DNA from: Ascochyta rabiei
Taxonomy: Eukaryota; Ascomycota; Dothideomycetes; Pleosporales; Didymellaceae
Direction of reading: 5' to 3'
Assembly: GCF_004011695.2 (NCBI RefSeq)
Contig: NC_082426.1
Span: 744,001-808,000, forward strand
Length of the DNA stretch: 64,000 bases
Shown here: one piece after another, positions 47,212-57,768 of the stretch
Layout of the letters: each line of letters opens with the position of its first letter
Numbering within the stretch: position 1 is the first letter of the stretch
Program-made: the position numbers and the translations under genes
The notes under the pieces: model-generated
Database searches by the model: none
The model's input: the letters and a program-made list of their open reading frames with translations, nothing else
Told to the model about the DNA's origin: nothing

Positions 47212-49447
47212 ATGGCTGGCCGCTTTGTGAGAGCTTCCAAGTACCGTGAGTGCTCCTGCGACCGCTCCAGCTATGCTTATGGGAGCGACGGACTGACGAG
47301 TGCGCGTAGGCCATGTCTTTGGCAAGGGCACGAAGAAGGTATGCGATTGTCAGTACTTGTCGACTAACACACAGACTGACAACCCCGTAGGAGATATGCT
47401 ACGACAACCTGCGCATCTCCAAGAATGCCTGGGACACGAACCTGATCAAGGTCAGCACAGCCGCGCACGCGACCTCGAACATGACCGCTCATACTCCCAC
47501 AGGCCAACCCTGAGTACATCTCCGTCAACTGGGAGGCAAGCGGCGGTGGCGCCTTTGCCGTCATCCCCATTGAGGAGCGTGGCCGTGCCCCCGAGCTGAT
47601 GCCCCTCTTCCGCGGACACACGGCCGCCGTCCTCGACACCGACTGGTACGCACGCGCACTTCCAAAGCCAGCATGCATTCGGCGCTCATAAAACCGCAGG
47701 AGTCCCTTCAACGACCGATTGATCTCGTCCGCCTCCGACGATGGCAAGGTGCGACTAGACTGCGCATAACTCAGGGGAGGGCTCACACCACATAGGTCTT
47801 CATCTGGCAAGTCCCGGAGAACTTCACTCTGCAGAGCGATGGCGAGGAGCCTGCCGACGTTTCGCCCGTGGCTAGGCTGAGCGGGCACATGAGGTAAGCA
47901 CAGCTGCCATGTACTGTCCGGCGATGCTGACGCCTGCACAGGAAAGTCGGACACGTCCTGTTCAACCCGGCTGCCGAGAGCGTCCTCGCTAGTTCGTCCG
48001 GCGACTACACTGTGAAGCTTTGGGATGTCGAGGCCGGTCAGGCCAAGCTGACCCTCAAGCACAACGACATCGTGCAATCGCTGTCCTGGAGCGCCGACGG
48101 CTCTCAGCTAGTCACAACATGTCGCGACAAGAAGCTGCGTGTATGGGACGTTCGCCAGGAGAAGCCCGCCCAGGAGGTTGCTGGCCACCCTGGCGCGAAG
48201 AACAGCCGTGCCGTCTGGATGGGCGAGACTGACCGCATTGCGACCACTGGTTTCTCCCGCATGAGCGATCGTCAGTTGGGTCTATGGGACCCCCGCAACC
48301 CCAAGGAGCCCATTGGCGGATTCCAGATCCTCGATTCTATCTCCGGTGTCTGCATGCCTTTCTGGGACGACGGCACACAGTGTCTGTACCTCGCAGGCAA
48401 GGGGTAAGCATGGATTTCATGGCTACGGAGAGTGGCACTGACTTTTACAGTGACGGCAACATCCGCTACTACGAGTACGAGAACGACAAGTTTGAGTACC
48501 TTTCCGAGTACTCCTCGCCCAACCCGCAGCGAGGTGTTGCTTTCATGCCTAAGCGCGGAATCAACCTACACGAGAACGAGGTGCTGCGCTGCTTCAAGAC
48601 TGTTAACGACAGCTTCATCGAGCCCGTCTCTTTCATCGTGCCCCGCCGCGCCGAGATGTTCCAGAGCGATATCTACCCACCTACAAACGGCCTCAAGGCT
48701 GGTGTTACTGCCGAAGAGTGGTTCGGTGGTAAGACCGCGATGCCGCCCAAGATCTCGCTCGAAAGCATCTACGATGGCGAGGCACCCAGAGAGGTCCCCT
48801 CTGACTACAAGCCGCCCCAGCCCGCATCTGCTCAGCCATCGCCTGTCAAGGCTGAGGCACCCAAGGCTGCCCCAGAACCGACACCTGCGCCTGTTCAGTC
48901 TCGTGGACCGCCACCGCAGTTGAAGGACAACAAGGACTCTCTGTCTTCCCAGGCCGACCGGTTCGCCGAAAAAGACGTCGATTCAGACAAGGAGAGCGAG
49001 TCCAGCTTCGAGGAGGTAGCCAAGCCAGTTCAGCGCCCATCTGTCACTGCTGCGAAGCAAGAGGAGAAGACAAGAGGCCCGGTCATCACCAAGGAACCTG
49101 AGCAACCAAAGTTCACGCCCGCGCCCACGTCTGCTCCTGCGCAGTCAAAGCCTTCTACACCGCCTGCCCAGTCCACACCTAGCCCAGCGGCTGCATCTGC
49201 CTCCTCGTCAACCCCGAGCGCTGGCGGGCCCGCTTCGGCCCTGCGTGATGCGCTGGGTGACATCAAGTCCCAGCTCGAGCACCAGAACAAGGTCATGGCC
49301 GATCAGTCGGACCAGATTGCGCTGCTGCTGCGCGAAGTCACACAGCTGAAGGCCAAGGCCGGTGCTCAATCACAAGAACCGTCAGCTCGCGAGAAGGACG
49401 AGCGCATCAGGCAATTAGAGCTTGAGCTCGAGGAAGCGAGGTCTTGA
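47212..49447 (+). CDS. crn1: Coronin (actin-binding WD40 protein)
   Basis: Eight exons (47212-47245, 47310-47338, 47391-47450, 47503-47645, 47700-47748, 47796-47893, 47942-48403, 48451-49447) encode 623 residues. The N-terminus MAGRFVRASKYRHVFGKGTK is the conserved coronin signature, followed by WD40 repeats with blades such as VLDTDWSPFNDRLISSASDDGKVFIWQV and VLFNPAAESVLASSSGDYTVKLWDV. The coronin extension YPPTNGLKAGVTAEEWFGGK, a Pro/Ala/Ser-rich linker of about 200 residues and a C-terminal coiled coil (QLEHQNKVMADQSDQIALLLREV) complete the protein. Coronins bundle actin and regulate Arp2/3 at growth sites. All seven introns are 49-64 nt with GT-AG ends, clustered in the 5' half. Confidence 0.96.
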
Positions 49448-49999
49448 TTTAGTCAAGGCCACCTCTTCTTGCACGCTCTTGCTAACCCTGTCTAGGCACG
49501 AGTTATTGTATGTCAGGGACGAGATTGCTGGAATCAATCAGCATCTACAAATAAAGGACATGATTGACCAGGCAACGTCCGAAGTGTTGATGACGGCATA
49601 CATAAAACAAGGGAGGGTAGTTGACATGTGATGATAGCGTGGGTGGTTTGTGTATGTGTACTCTCTTGCCAAAAGCAAGGTGTTTGGGTTAGCGGCATCT
49701 TGCGAAATATCATTGCTGTTCATACGAAAATTCCCCGTCCGCTGCGAAATAAGCCGACAAGGCTGGCCCCACACCCGTTGGCGATCCCCACGTGTGGCGC
49801 ACGCTGATGCATGCCAAGTCTTCCTAGCGTCATTCCGTCGCGTGTGCCTTTCAGAGCTGCGAACGTCGAGTTTCAATCATCATTCGTAGCTTCAGGCTTT
49901 ACCTTGGACATCCGGTTTTTGGACACAATTTTGCACTGTTAAGCTTCATTCATCCTGCGCGATCGATTGCCATTCACGTACCGGCCGAATTGAAGCGCC
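49448..49999. other. Intergenic region between coronin and the Acinus-like gene
   Basis: Holds the coronin 3' UTR and the next promoter. Nothing coding is supported. Confidence 0.4.
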
Positions 50000-51988
50000 A
50001 TGGCCGATTACAACAAACAGACGGTCGCGCAGCTGCGACAGCTGCTGAAAGACCGAGGCATTCCCAGCACTGGCCTTACGAGAAAAGCGCAGATCGTCGA
50101 GAAGCTAGAGGAAGTAGACGACGCTGGTGCTGGCGAACTTGAACCGGGCAATGCCACCGAAGATGTTGCGTCTGGTGCGGAACACCCTGAGCAGAACGAG
50201 GACCAAAGCGCGCAGGAAGAAGCTGTGCCCGAGGTACCACTTGAAGAAGCTGGAGGTATGTAAAAGCTCTCTGTTGAAGCTGAGAGAGGCGCTGACGCAG
50301 CCCTAGAACCCATGCAGACTGCAACAGAAGCGGAGGCAGAGGCAGAGCCGTCACCAGTCCCTGCACCAACAGCCGATCGCTCGCCAGAAACGATATCACA
50401 TATTGAAAGCGACGTGCCTCCACCAAACGACACAAAAGCGATGGCACAACCAACCGAGGATACCACAATGGAGGAAGAAGCAGGAGGCCCTCAGCCCACA
50501 CAGATCTTTAGAGCTGCGCCCGCGGGCCCGGAGGACGACCAAGTCGGACCGCACATCACTGAGCCCACAGATGAAGAAGCCGAGGTAGAGGCGACAGAGC
50601 AGAAAGCGGACGCAGTGCAAGACGAGCTTCCAGGAGCTCCAGGACCGGCTGCCGAAGCTTTGAGGCTGGCACAGCCGGAGGCGTTGTATGAATCGCAAGA
50701 CACAGCTATGGAAGTCGAGACACCGTCGCCGGCACCGAACGAGCGAGTGACTGTAGAGAAGCCGGACCTTTTGCCCATCCCAGAGAGGTCGACAGCCGAG
50801 ACATCGAGACTCAACACGGAGGAGTTGGAAGCTGACACAAGGAAGAGGAAGAGGAGAAGCAACTCGCCAGACCTCACAACCAAGGAGGTACTCGCGAAGA
50901 AGCCGAGGCCGGGGCAAGAGCCAGCTCCAGACGTCCACCTGAAAGAAGACGACGACACAGTCATGGAGCAGCGAAGACCAGAGGACACCACTCCGGACAC
51001 CAGACGAGAAAAGAGGGAGAACGTAAGCCGCTACAAAGATCTTGTTCAGTCCACGTCCGACTTGGGCACAAACGCTCTGAACGACGACCGACCCACCATC
51101 CCAGCCATCCATCCTGTAACGTCCGCCCTCTACATCCGCAATTTCATGCGCCCGCTTCGTCCTGAACCTCTACGTGCCCACCTCATATCCCTCGCCTCTC
51201 CTCCATCGTCCTCGCCCGACTCCACCATCCTGTCAGCCCTTTTCCTCGACAACATGAAGACCCACGCCCTCGCCCTCTTCACGTCGACGACAGCTGCAAG
51301 CCGTGTGCGCGCCAGCCTGCATGGCTCCATCTGGCCGCCCGAGGGGAACAGGAAAGAGCTCTGGGTCGACTTCATCCCGGAGGAGCGAGTCGAAGCGTGG
51401 ATAAAGACGGAAGAAGACGCGCTTGCGGCGGAGAAAGAAGGGCGCGCGTCCGGCCGCCCCGTCGCCGCGAAGCGATTCGAAGTCGTGTACAGCGAAGACT
51501 CTAACGGCGTGAGCGCCGTGCACCAAGAGACCGGGACCGGCGCGCCCGCCAACGCGCCGCGGGGGCCGAGGGCCAACGTCGACGACCGACGGCCGTCCAA
51601 CGCACCCGCACCCGCACCCGTCCCCACGGCGCCGACAGAGGCGCTGAAGAAAGACGCCGAGGCGAGCTTCAGGACGCTGCACGACCTTTTCGATTCCACG
51701 GCTGCGAAACCGCAGCTCTTCTACCTGCCTGTGTCGGATGCCATTGCGGACACAAGACGCAAGGAACTCGACGCCGAGACGAGTCGGGACTGGAATCCCG
51801 CGGCCGTCAGGAAGGGAAGGGGCATCAAAGTCGAAGCCAAGTACCGGTACACTTTCGACGAGGACGATAGGATTGTCGAGGCGGGCGAGGATAGAGGGCC
51901 GTGGGCGGAGGACTTTAGAGGTGGGAGAGGGGGGTTCAGAGGGAGAGGAGGCTGGAGGGGCGGAAGAGGTGGCGGATGGAGGGGTTGA
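50000..51988 (+). CDS. Acinus-like SAP-domain RNA-processing protein
   Basis: Two exons (50000-50255, 50307-51988) give 645 residues. An N-terminal SAP domain (about 5-40; VAQLRQLLKDRGIPSTGLTR) is followed by a long acidic Glu/Pro-rich region and a nuclear-signal-like TRKRKRRSNSP. An RRM-like domain (about 355-460) contains TSALYIRNFMRPLRPEPLRA and KTHALALFTSTTAASRV. At about 541 is a match to the RNPS1-SAP18-binding (RSB) motif, LHDLFDSTAAKPQLFYLPVS. The C-terminus is RGG-rich. SAP, RRM and RSB in this order is the layout of Acinus, scaffold of the ASAP complex tied to the exon-junction complex and splicing. That assignment rests on architecture and the RSB motif; complex formation in this fungus is inferred. 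Confidence 0.87.
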
Positions 51989-52315
51989 GTAAACGCAGAG
52001 AAAATGAAGAGAGATTTGGTCTGCGACGGTATGAAACACTCTGGGGATTCTTGGATCACACCACTGGTCTGCCATGGTCTGTGCTTGTAACCCCTTTGCT
52101 TGTGTTGACTGTGTCGACATGTAGCTTTCCAACACGGTCCAGGGTGTCGGGACCTGGACTATTTGGACCCAACGCTGGTTCTCAGTTGCACCAAACACAG
52201 CCATCCGCGCTTCCCTCTTCACCTAGTGGCTATGCGTATGATCTGGGAGTAGAGTGAGAAACAGCTTCCTACGTAACGAATTGTATCGTCTCTCGCCGAC
52301 CCTAATCTGAACAAG
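51989..52315. other. Convergent intergenic region
   Basis: Short region between the stop codons of the Acinus-like gene and the first LRNRIYE-type gene. Nothing further is seen. Confidence 0.4.
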
Positions 52316-53110
52316 TCAATCCACCATGGGAACCACTTCAGCCCCGACTGGCAAGCCGAGCCCGTCCCGCCAGTACCCCAACTCAGCAGTGTTGGTTCCG
52401 ACAAGAGGCGCATCCATCCACGCCTCCGCGAATTCTTGTTTGACGTACACGTCCAGCCCGACGATCCACGTGCGCTTGAACGTCGAGCCGTCGGGCCTGG
52501 CCACCGTGCAGCTCCCCGGGACCGCGACAATGCGCTCGGTGCGCTCCACGAGATAGTCGTAGAACGCGACGTAGCTCTCTGGGTAAGCCAGGATCTCGGC
52601 CATGGGACAGCGCGGGCTACATGCATAGTCGATGAGGATGCGGGGCGAGGTGGCACACCGCAGGATCAGCGCGCGCATCTCCGTGGGGCGGACGCCATCG
52701 TGGAGCTGCAGTTTGACGTTTGCCATGTTCGTGTCGTGCACGAACGTGGCAAAGTAGGCTTCCAGCTCGGTCAGCTGGACCGTCATGGGGATGCGGTACT
52801 GGTGGGTAGGTAGGAACTCCTCGCGCAGCTGGCGGCAGGCTTGCGTCAGGCCGAGGAACAATCTTCGGAAGAGGCGCCAGTTGCGCGTCAGTAACTGCGC
52901 TTCGCGGATTGTGTGCGCCTTGCGGCGGGGATGGGCGAGGCCGGGCTGTGTGGCTTTATGGAGTACGTCGGCGATGGCGAGGTCGTAGATGCGGTTTCTG
53001 ATCTCTTGAGTGCGTGTTAGCGGAGTGTCAGCCAGGCGATGGGTTGGTCGTGTACCTCCGGGCATGGTGAGAAGACTCGAAATCTGAGACGGAGCCATGC
53101 TTGAGGTCAT
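52316..53110 (-). CDS. LRNRIYE-motif (2EXR/F-box-like) protein, full-length copy
   Basis: Two exons (53110-53056, 53004-52316) give 247 residues. Splicing rebuilds SSLLTMPGEIRNRIYDLAI, the conserved opening of a large fungal family (LPxELRNxIYxL). Later blocks are FLGLTQACRQLREEFLPTHQYRI, TFVHDTNMANVKLQLHDG and VYVKQEFAEAWMDAPL. The opening helix resembles an F-box, but the function of this family is not established and no LRR or WD40 domain is attached. It lies directly downstream of a shorter relative on the same strand, which suggests tandem duplication. The start ATG at 53110 is the first in frame. Confidence 0.8.
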   Translation of the reverse strand: MTSSMAPSQISSLLTMPGGTRPTHRLADTPLTRTQEIRNRIYDLAIADVLHKATQPGLAHPRRKAHTIREAQLLTRNWRLFRRLFLGLTQACRQLREEFLPTHQYRIPMTVQLTELEAYFATFVHDTNMANVKLQLHDGVRPTEMRALILRCATSPRILIDYACSPRCPMAEILAYPESYVAFYDYLVERTERIVAVPGSCTVARPDGSTFKRTWIVGLDVYVKQEFAEAWMDAPLVGTNTAELGYWRDGLGLPVGAEVVPMVD

Positions 53111-53333
53111 TGTGCATTCGTATTGTGGGAGAAAGTACGAGTGTCGGGATGGGTAAGACGGTGGCCAGCGCTGTTCTGAGAGACGCTTCACTGTTTTTCG
53201 ACAAGGCACTTTTGCTTTCACTTTCACGGAAGGTGCACACGAGATGCATCATTCCGGCGATTCCGTCCCAATAAAAGCCGGTACCACCACTTGATACCCT
53301 CGTTGTGCGTGAAATTTGAACCGGTACCTTACT

Positions 53334-53749
53334 CTAGTGCTTTTGTCCAAAACCAAGCTCGCTCAACCACTCACTTCGCTTCTTCCACCACGGTTTGTCA
53401 TCCACCTCGTACATCCAGGGCTCTGTGAACTCTTCCTTGATGTGTAGCACGCAGGCTTGCGCATATGGGTACTCCTTCCGAATCTGGCGGCAGACTTGGG
53501 TCAACCCGTACGCTTTTCTTTTGCCGGTCCACTCTTTGGCTCGAGTAGGAGCCGTTAGATCTTCGAGCCTTTTTCTGTGCACAAGATGGGGCAGGTTGTC
53601 TTCCTCGAGGGCAAGCTCATCGGTCAAGGTAGCTTCATATATGCGGTTGCGCAATTCTGTCATGCAGTCAGCTGCGATGGTATGGAGCTCGTGGACAGTC
53701 GGCCACCTCCAGGTATCGTGAGAAATCCCCTTGGTACTGTTACATCCAT
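53334..53749 (-). CDS. LRNRIYE-motif protein, short paralogue lacking the middle region
   Basis: Two exons (53749-53707, 53656-53334) give 121 residues. Splicing yields MDVTVPRGFLTIPGELRNRI, the same opening and the same intron position (after PG/GE) as the neighbouring 247-residue protein. It then has YGLTQVCRQIRKEYPYAQA followed at once by CVLHIKEEFTEPWMYEVDD. The longer relative has about 100 residues between the equivalent blocks. The short gene thus looks like a paralogue with an in-frame internal loss, but it still has intact start, splice sites and stop. Whether it makes a stable protein is unknown. Confidence 0.68.
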
Positions 53750-54495
53750 ATTAGCAGCTGAGACTGGTGTTACCACTAGAACAGGAGCCACAAGTTGAAA
53801 GCCTCGAAATGTAAAAGAATGGTTAAGCTTACAAAGTGCGGGGCTGACGAGAAGTGATCAAGACGGGTTGTGAGGGACGTCTGGAGGCGTTGTTGTGATG
53901 GAACTGGAGGTTGAAGGGAAGTGATGCTGCTAGCAGTAGAGTCTTGAACAACGCCAGTCCATCGATATTAGTTCACCAAGTCTATCACCACTTCGAACCT
54001 CATGCCTGCGCCTGAGAATTTGCCAGAGGACGTCCCTGAAGACTAGCGAGTCAATGATGTCGTGTAGTGCGTAGTGCACGTACCTGACGTCGACTGAGGT
54101 GGGGCACGACGGCTGTGCAGTGCATCAGCGTCGCGAGTAGTTGAAACTTGAAACGACGTTGAACTCGGCGAAGGTATCCTGGTTCGGTTTCGAAAGGGCA
54201 TGGAGGCACCATGCGTTGTGAGCAGGCGCGAGACGCAACTGCGTGACCGACACTGGTGGTTGGCGGCGCCGAGTGACAACGGCGGCTAAGCATTGCGCTG
54301 AGACGCCACGACGCAGGGCTGACCCGCCATGCAGGGACCGGCAGGGCGCTACCGTGAATCGTCGTCAGGCTGCGGGCCGGCTGAAACGCTCATTCCTAAC
54401 CGGCGCGCAGCACTCAAAAGGATTGCACCGCCCGGGGCGACGTCTCTGGACTCCCTGATGCTGCCCCCCCCCCCCATGGCGCCTCTGACCGCTCG

Positions 54496-54571
54496 CACCC
54501 CCCACTCAACACCCCAATCAACACCCCAATCAACACCCCAATCAACACCCCAACCAACACCCCAACCAACA
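54496..54571. repeat. 12-bp tandem repeat CCCCAATCAACA
   Basis: About five tandem ACACCCCAATCA units, the last ones changed to ACACCCCAACCA. Intergenic. Confidence 0.88.
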
Positions 54572-54591
54572 TAGCAGCCGCGCCCGACTGC

Positions 54592-54722
54592 ATCCATCCA
54601 CGCACGCCCACCTGCACCCACGCACGCCCACCTGCACCCACGCACGCCCACCTGCACCCACGCACGCCCACCTGCACCCACGCACGCCCACCTGCACCCA
54701 CGCACGCCCACCTGCACCCACA
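54592..54722. repeat. 20-bp minisatellite upstream of the OSTalpha-like gene
   Basis: Six near-identical units of ACGCACGCCCACCTGCACCC lie in tandem. The antisense frame encodes repeated GCRWACVGAGGRAWVQVGVR-type residues and is not a gene. It lies within 75 bases of the next start codon, so it is probably in the promoter or 5' UTR. Confidence 0.92.
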
Positions 54723-54794
54723 CATCCCTCGCCGTGCCGCCAATCTCCGCCAATCTCCGCCCACGACCGATGCTCAGCCCTCGCTCGACGCGCC

Positions 54795-56588
54795 ATGGAC
54801 GGACACTCGTGGCTGCGCGCCCGGCAACTCGACCTGCCGCACCTCAGTAGACGAGCAGAGTGCAAGAGCGACGCCCTCGAGCACGAGACGAGTGAGCAGC
54901 ACACACCACGACTCTGGCCTGCTACACACTGACCGGCACAGTTAGCGAGAAGCCGCTGTGGAAGGCGCTCACGTTCCACCACTTCGGCCTCATCATCTCC
55001 GCCACCTTCGGCGCAATCGCAGTCGTCATTGCCTTCTTCCTCATCCTACGGCATGCAACGCACTACTTGAAGCCGTACGAGCAGAAGCAGTACGTCGCCC
55101 GCCCATAGCCCGTCGCCGCCACTAACCGCCCCAGCATCATCCGCATCCTCGTCATGATCCCCGTCTACGCCGTCGTCTCGTTCCTCAGCTACCTCTACTA
55201 CAAGAAAGCCATCTACTTTGAGGTCCTGCGCGACTGCTACGAAGCCTTTGCCATTGCCAGCTTCTTCACCCTCATGTGCCACTACATCGCCCCGAACCTG
55301 CACGACCAGAAAGAGTACTTCAGGAACGTCCAGCCCAGGAACTGGGTCTGGCCAATCACCTGGATGCAAAAGTGCTCGGGCGGAGAGGACAAGGGCTGGC
55401 TGAGGCGGCCGAGGAGCGGGCTGACGTGGTTCAATGTACGTACCCACCCACCGCTCTGCCTCGTGCCCTGGCTGACAGACGCAGGTGGTGTGGATCAGCA
55501 TCTTCCAGTACTGCTTCATCCGCCCTTTCTTCACCGTCGTCGCCGTCGTCGCACAGACCCAGGGCCGCTACTGCTCGAGCTCCAAGGACCCCCGCTATGC
55601 CTACATCTGGGTGGCTGGCTTCGAGGCCGTCTCCGTCACCATCGCCATGTACTGCGTCGTGCAGTTCTACATTCAGCTGAAAGACGACCTGGCCGCCCAC
55701 CGTCCCTTCCTCAAGGTGCTGTGCATCAAGCTCGTCATCTTCTTCTGCTTCTGGCAGAGCTGGATCATCTCGCTCCTGACCGCGGATAACGGGCCGCTGA
55801 AGGCCACGGAGCACATCGCCGGACCTGACCTGCGCATCGGCATCCCGTCCATGCTGACCTGCGTTGAGATGGCCATCTTCGCCGTGCTCCATCTCTTCGC
55901 CTTCCCCTGGAAGCCCTACGATCTCCGCCGCCAGAGCCCGCTGGACACAGGCATTGATGGGTACTCGGCACAGCCAACGAAATACGCAAACGGACCCGCA
56001 CGCGCCCTGCTGGATGCGCTGAACCCCTGGGATATCATCAAGGCCTGCGGCCGCGGCTTCCGCTGGCTCTTCCACGGCGCGCGACACCGCGAGAACGACC
56101 CCTCGTACCAGACCAAGCTCGGGCCGGTCGCCACAAACACGAGCTACACCGGCCCCACGTTTGCAGGCAACGGCGAGCCTGTCAACGCACCCAAGAAGAG
56201 CGAAGGGTCTGGCGACTCAGACACTACAGGCCTCCTGAGTGACACGCAAGCTAACCCGTATCTGCATCAGGGCTCAAGCTCGTACGACAGCGCGTACGGA
56301 CCCGGGGCAGCTACCGTCGGAAGTCTGCCCAATCCAGACCGCCTTCCGCAAGCGCCGACCCCAGGACAGGAATACGGCGTAGTCTCGCAGGCACACGGTG
56401 ACGGCAGGTTCCAGGACTTTGAGCAGCAGGACACCACCTACCACGCCGGCGCAGAGAGCAGCTACTACGGGCGACCACGATACTACCAGGAGGAGGGCCC
56501 TGCACGGCCGGGCACCGAGTGGGACATGTTTGCGGGCGCGACAAAACCCGCTCAGCGCTCTGGCAATCAGTCTTCGGGGTGGATATAG
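54795..56588 (+). CDS. DUF300 / organic solute transporter alpha-like membrane protein
   Basis: Four exons (54795-54891, 54942-55089, 55135-55435, 55485-56588) encode 549 residues. Seven hydrophobic segments fit the DUF300/OSTalpha/TMEM184 fold: LIISATFGAIAVVIAFFLIL, ILVMIPVYAVVSFLSYLYY, AFAIASFFTLMCHYIA, VVWISIFQYCFIRPFFTVVAVV, AGFEAVSVTIAMYCVVQFYI, LCIKLVIFFCFWQSWIISLL and MLTCVEMAIFAVLHLFAFPW. Family blocks EQKHIIRIL and YFEVLRDCYEAFAI are present. The C-terminal 230 residues are hydrophilic and Gly/Ser/Tyr-rich, probably cytosolic. Animal relatives carry steroids or bile acids; the fungal substrate is unknown. The first exon (MDGHSWLRARQL) is supported by the spliced junction HETISEKPLWKALTFHHFG. 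Confidence 0.9.
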
Positions 56589-57245
56589 GGCGGTGCTTTG
56601 ATTTACTGGCATGCGTGTGGATGATGCATATGATATCCCGGGTCAGGCGTTTGGTTGATTTTACATTTGGTGGCTTTTTGAAAGATGGTCTTCTGAGCTC
56701 TTGCAAGAAGTTGTTTCTGCTTTTGCTCTTGGTGCTTGCATAGATGCGTAGCACCCGTACCACCAGGAAGGGTCTATATTCAATAGAGATAAGAGGCGCC
56801 AACAGAACCAAGATGAATTTCGGATCCAAATTCCACATTGATCAAAATCGAAGACGTACTCCCTATACTGGCGAGGAGAAGCTGCACAACGACAAGTAGC
56901 CCACCGACTACAACCCAATTCCCGCCAACACCGTACACGCATGCCTTGCGCTAAAGACCTACCTCCTGCCTCTAGCCCAGCCACTGAGAAATAGCTGCTA
57001 CTGTCCTTGACTACCCCAGAGCACCAGATGCGTGCCCCGATCGCCCAGACCACACTGCGCATACACCAGAGAGCGAGCAAGACACCCCACATCAAACATC
57101 AGAGACAATGAAACCACACCCGTGAATCACATTCGTCATCGAATGGAAATCCACACAGCCATCTTCCCCGTCGTGTCGTCGTCGCTTGGAGTACAGTGCC
57201 GTTGAACCTTCAGCGGGAGGGGAGGGAGAAGGGCGGCGATGTTGG

Positions 57246-57292
<47 letters not shown>

Positions 57293-57768
57293 GGGCAGTG
57301 GCGGATGTTGGGGAGGGATGGGAAATGAAGAAGCCATTAAAATATATTTATGCATATATATATAACTATAATGAAAAAAATACTAGAAAAGAGAAACGAG
57401 AAAGGTGAGGAATCGCCATAAAGAAAGAGAGGTGGTAAATTTGAAATGTTGAAATGTTATAGAGGGAAAAAGGTGGTAGTATATACTATATAGAGGGATG
57501 GGAAGATTAAGTAATAATAAAAAGATGATAAAAAGATGCTAGAGAAGGTATAATACAAAGTTGAGAAATTACAGAAGAGAAAGAAAAAAGGTAGGGAATG
57601 TAAAAGGGAGAGGGTTGATTAGTTCATTCGTGAGAAGGCGAATAGATTCTAGAGGTTAGCCTGGATCGAGATAGAGGACGTGGAGTTCAAGATCTGCGAT
57701 TGGTTTGCGTGCGTGCGGTAGTGCATCAAATTTTTTTTTTCTTTTTTTTTCTTTCTTTTCTTTATGTA
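56589..57768. other. Convergent intergenic region, AT-rich with a GA microsatellite
   Basis: A (GA)n tract lies near 57250-57290, followed by an AT-rich, purine-rich plus strand from about 57330 to 57620 with many TATATA and AAAAGA words, and a T-rich tract near 57728-57760. No gene is seen; both neighbours end here. Confidence 0.55.

Larger units (their letters stand above)
53750..54794. promoter_or_regulatory. Divergent intergenic region with minisatellites
   Basis: About 1 kb between two divergent genes. The left part has no feature. The right part contains a C-run (about 54465-54475) and two tandem repeats that end about 70 bases before the ATG of the next gene. Confidence 0.45.

Noticed and set aside
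54592..54722. CRISPR-like appearance of regularly repeated units
   Set aside because: The units are directly adjacent tandem copies with no unique spacers, and the DNA is fungal.
54414..54982. Minus-strand frames with repeated GAGGRAWVQVGVR residues
   Set aside because: They come from the 20-bp minisatellite and overlap the first exon of the OSTalpha-like gene on the other strand.
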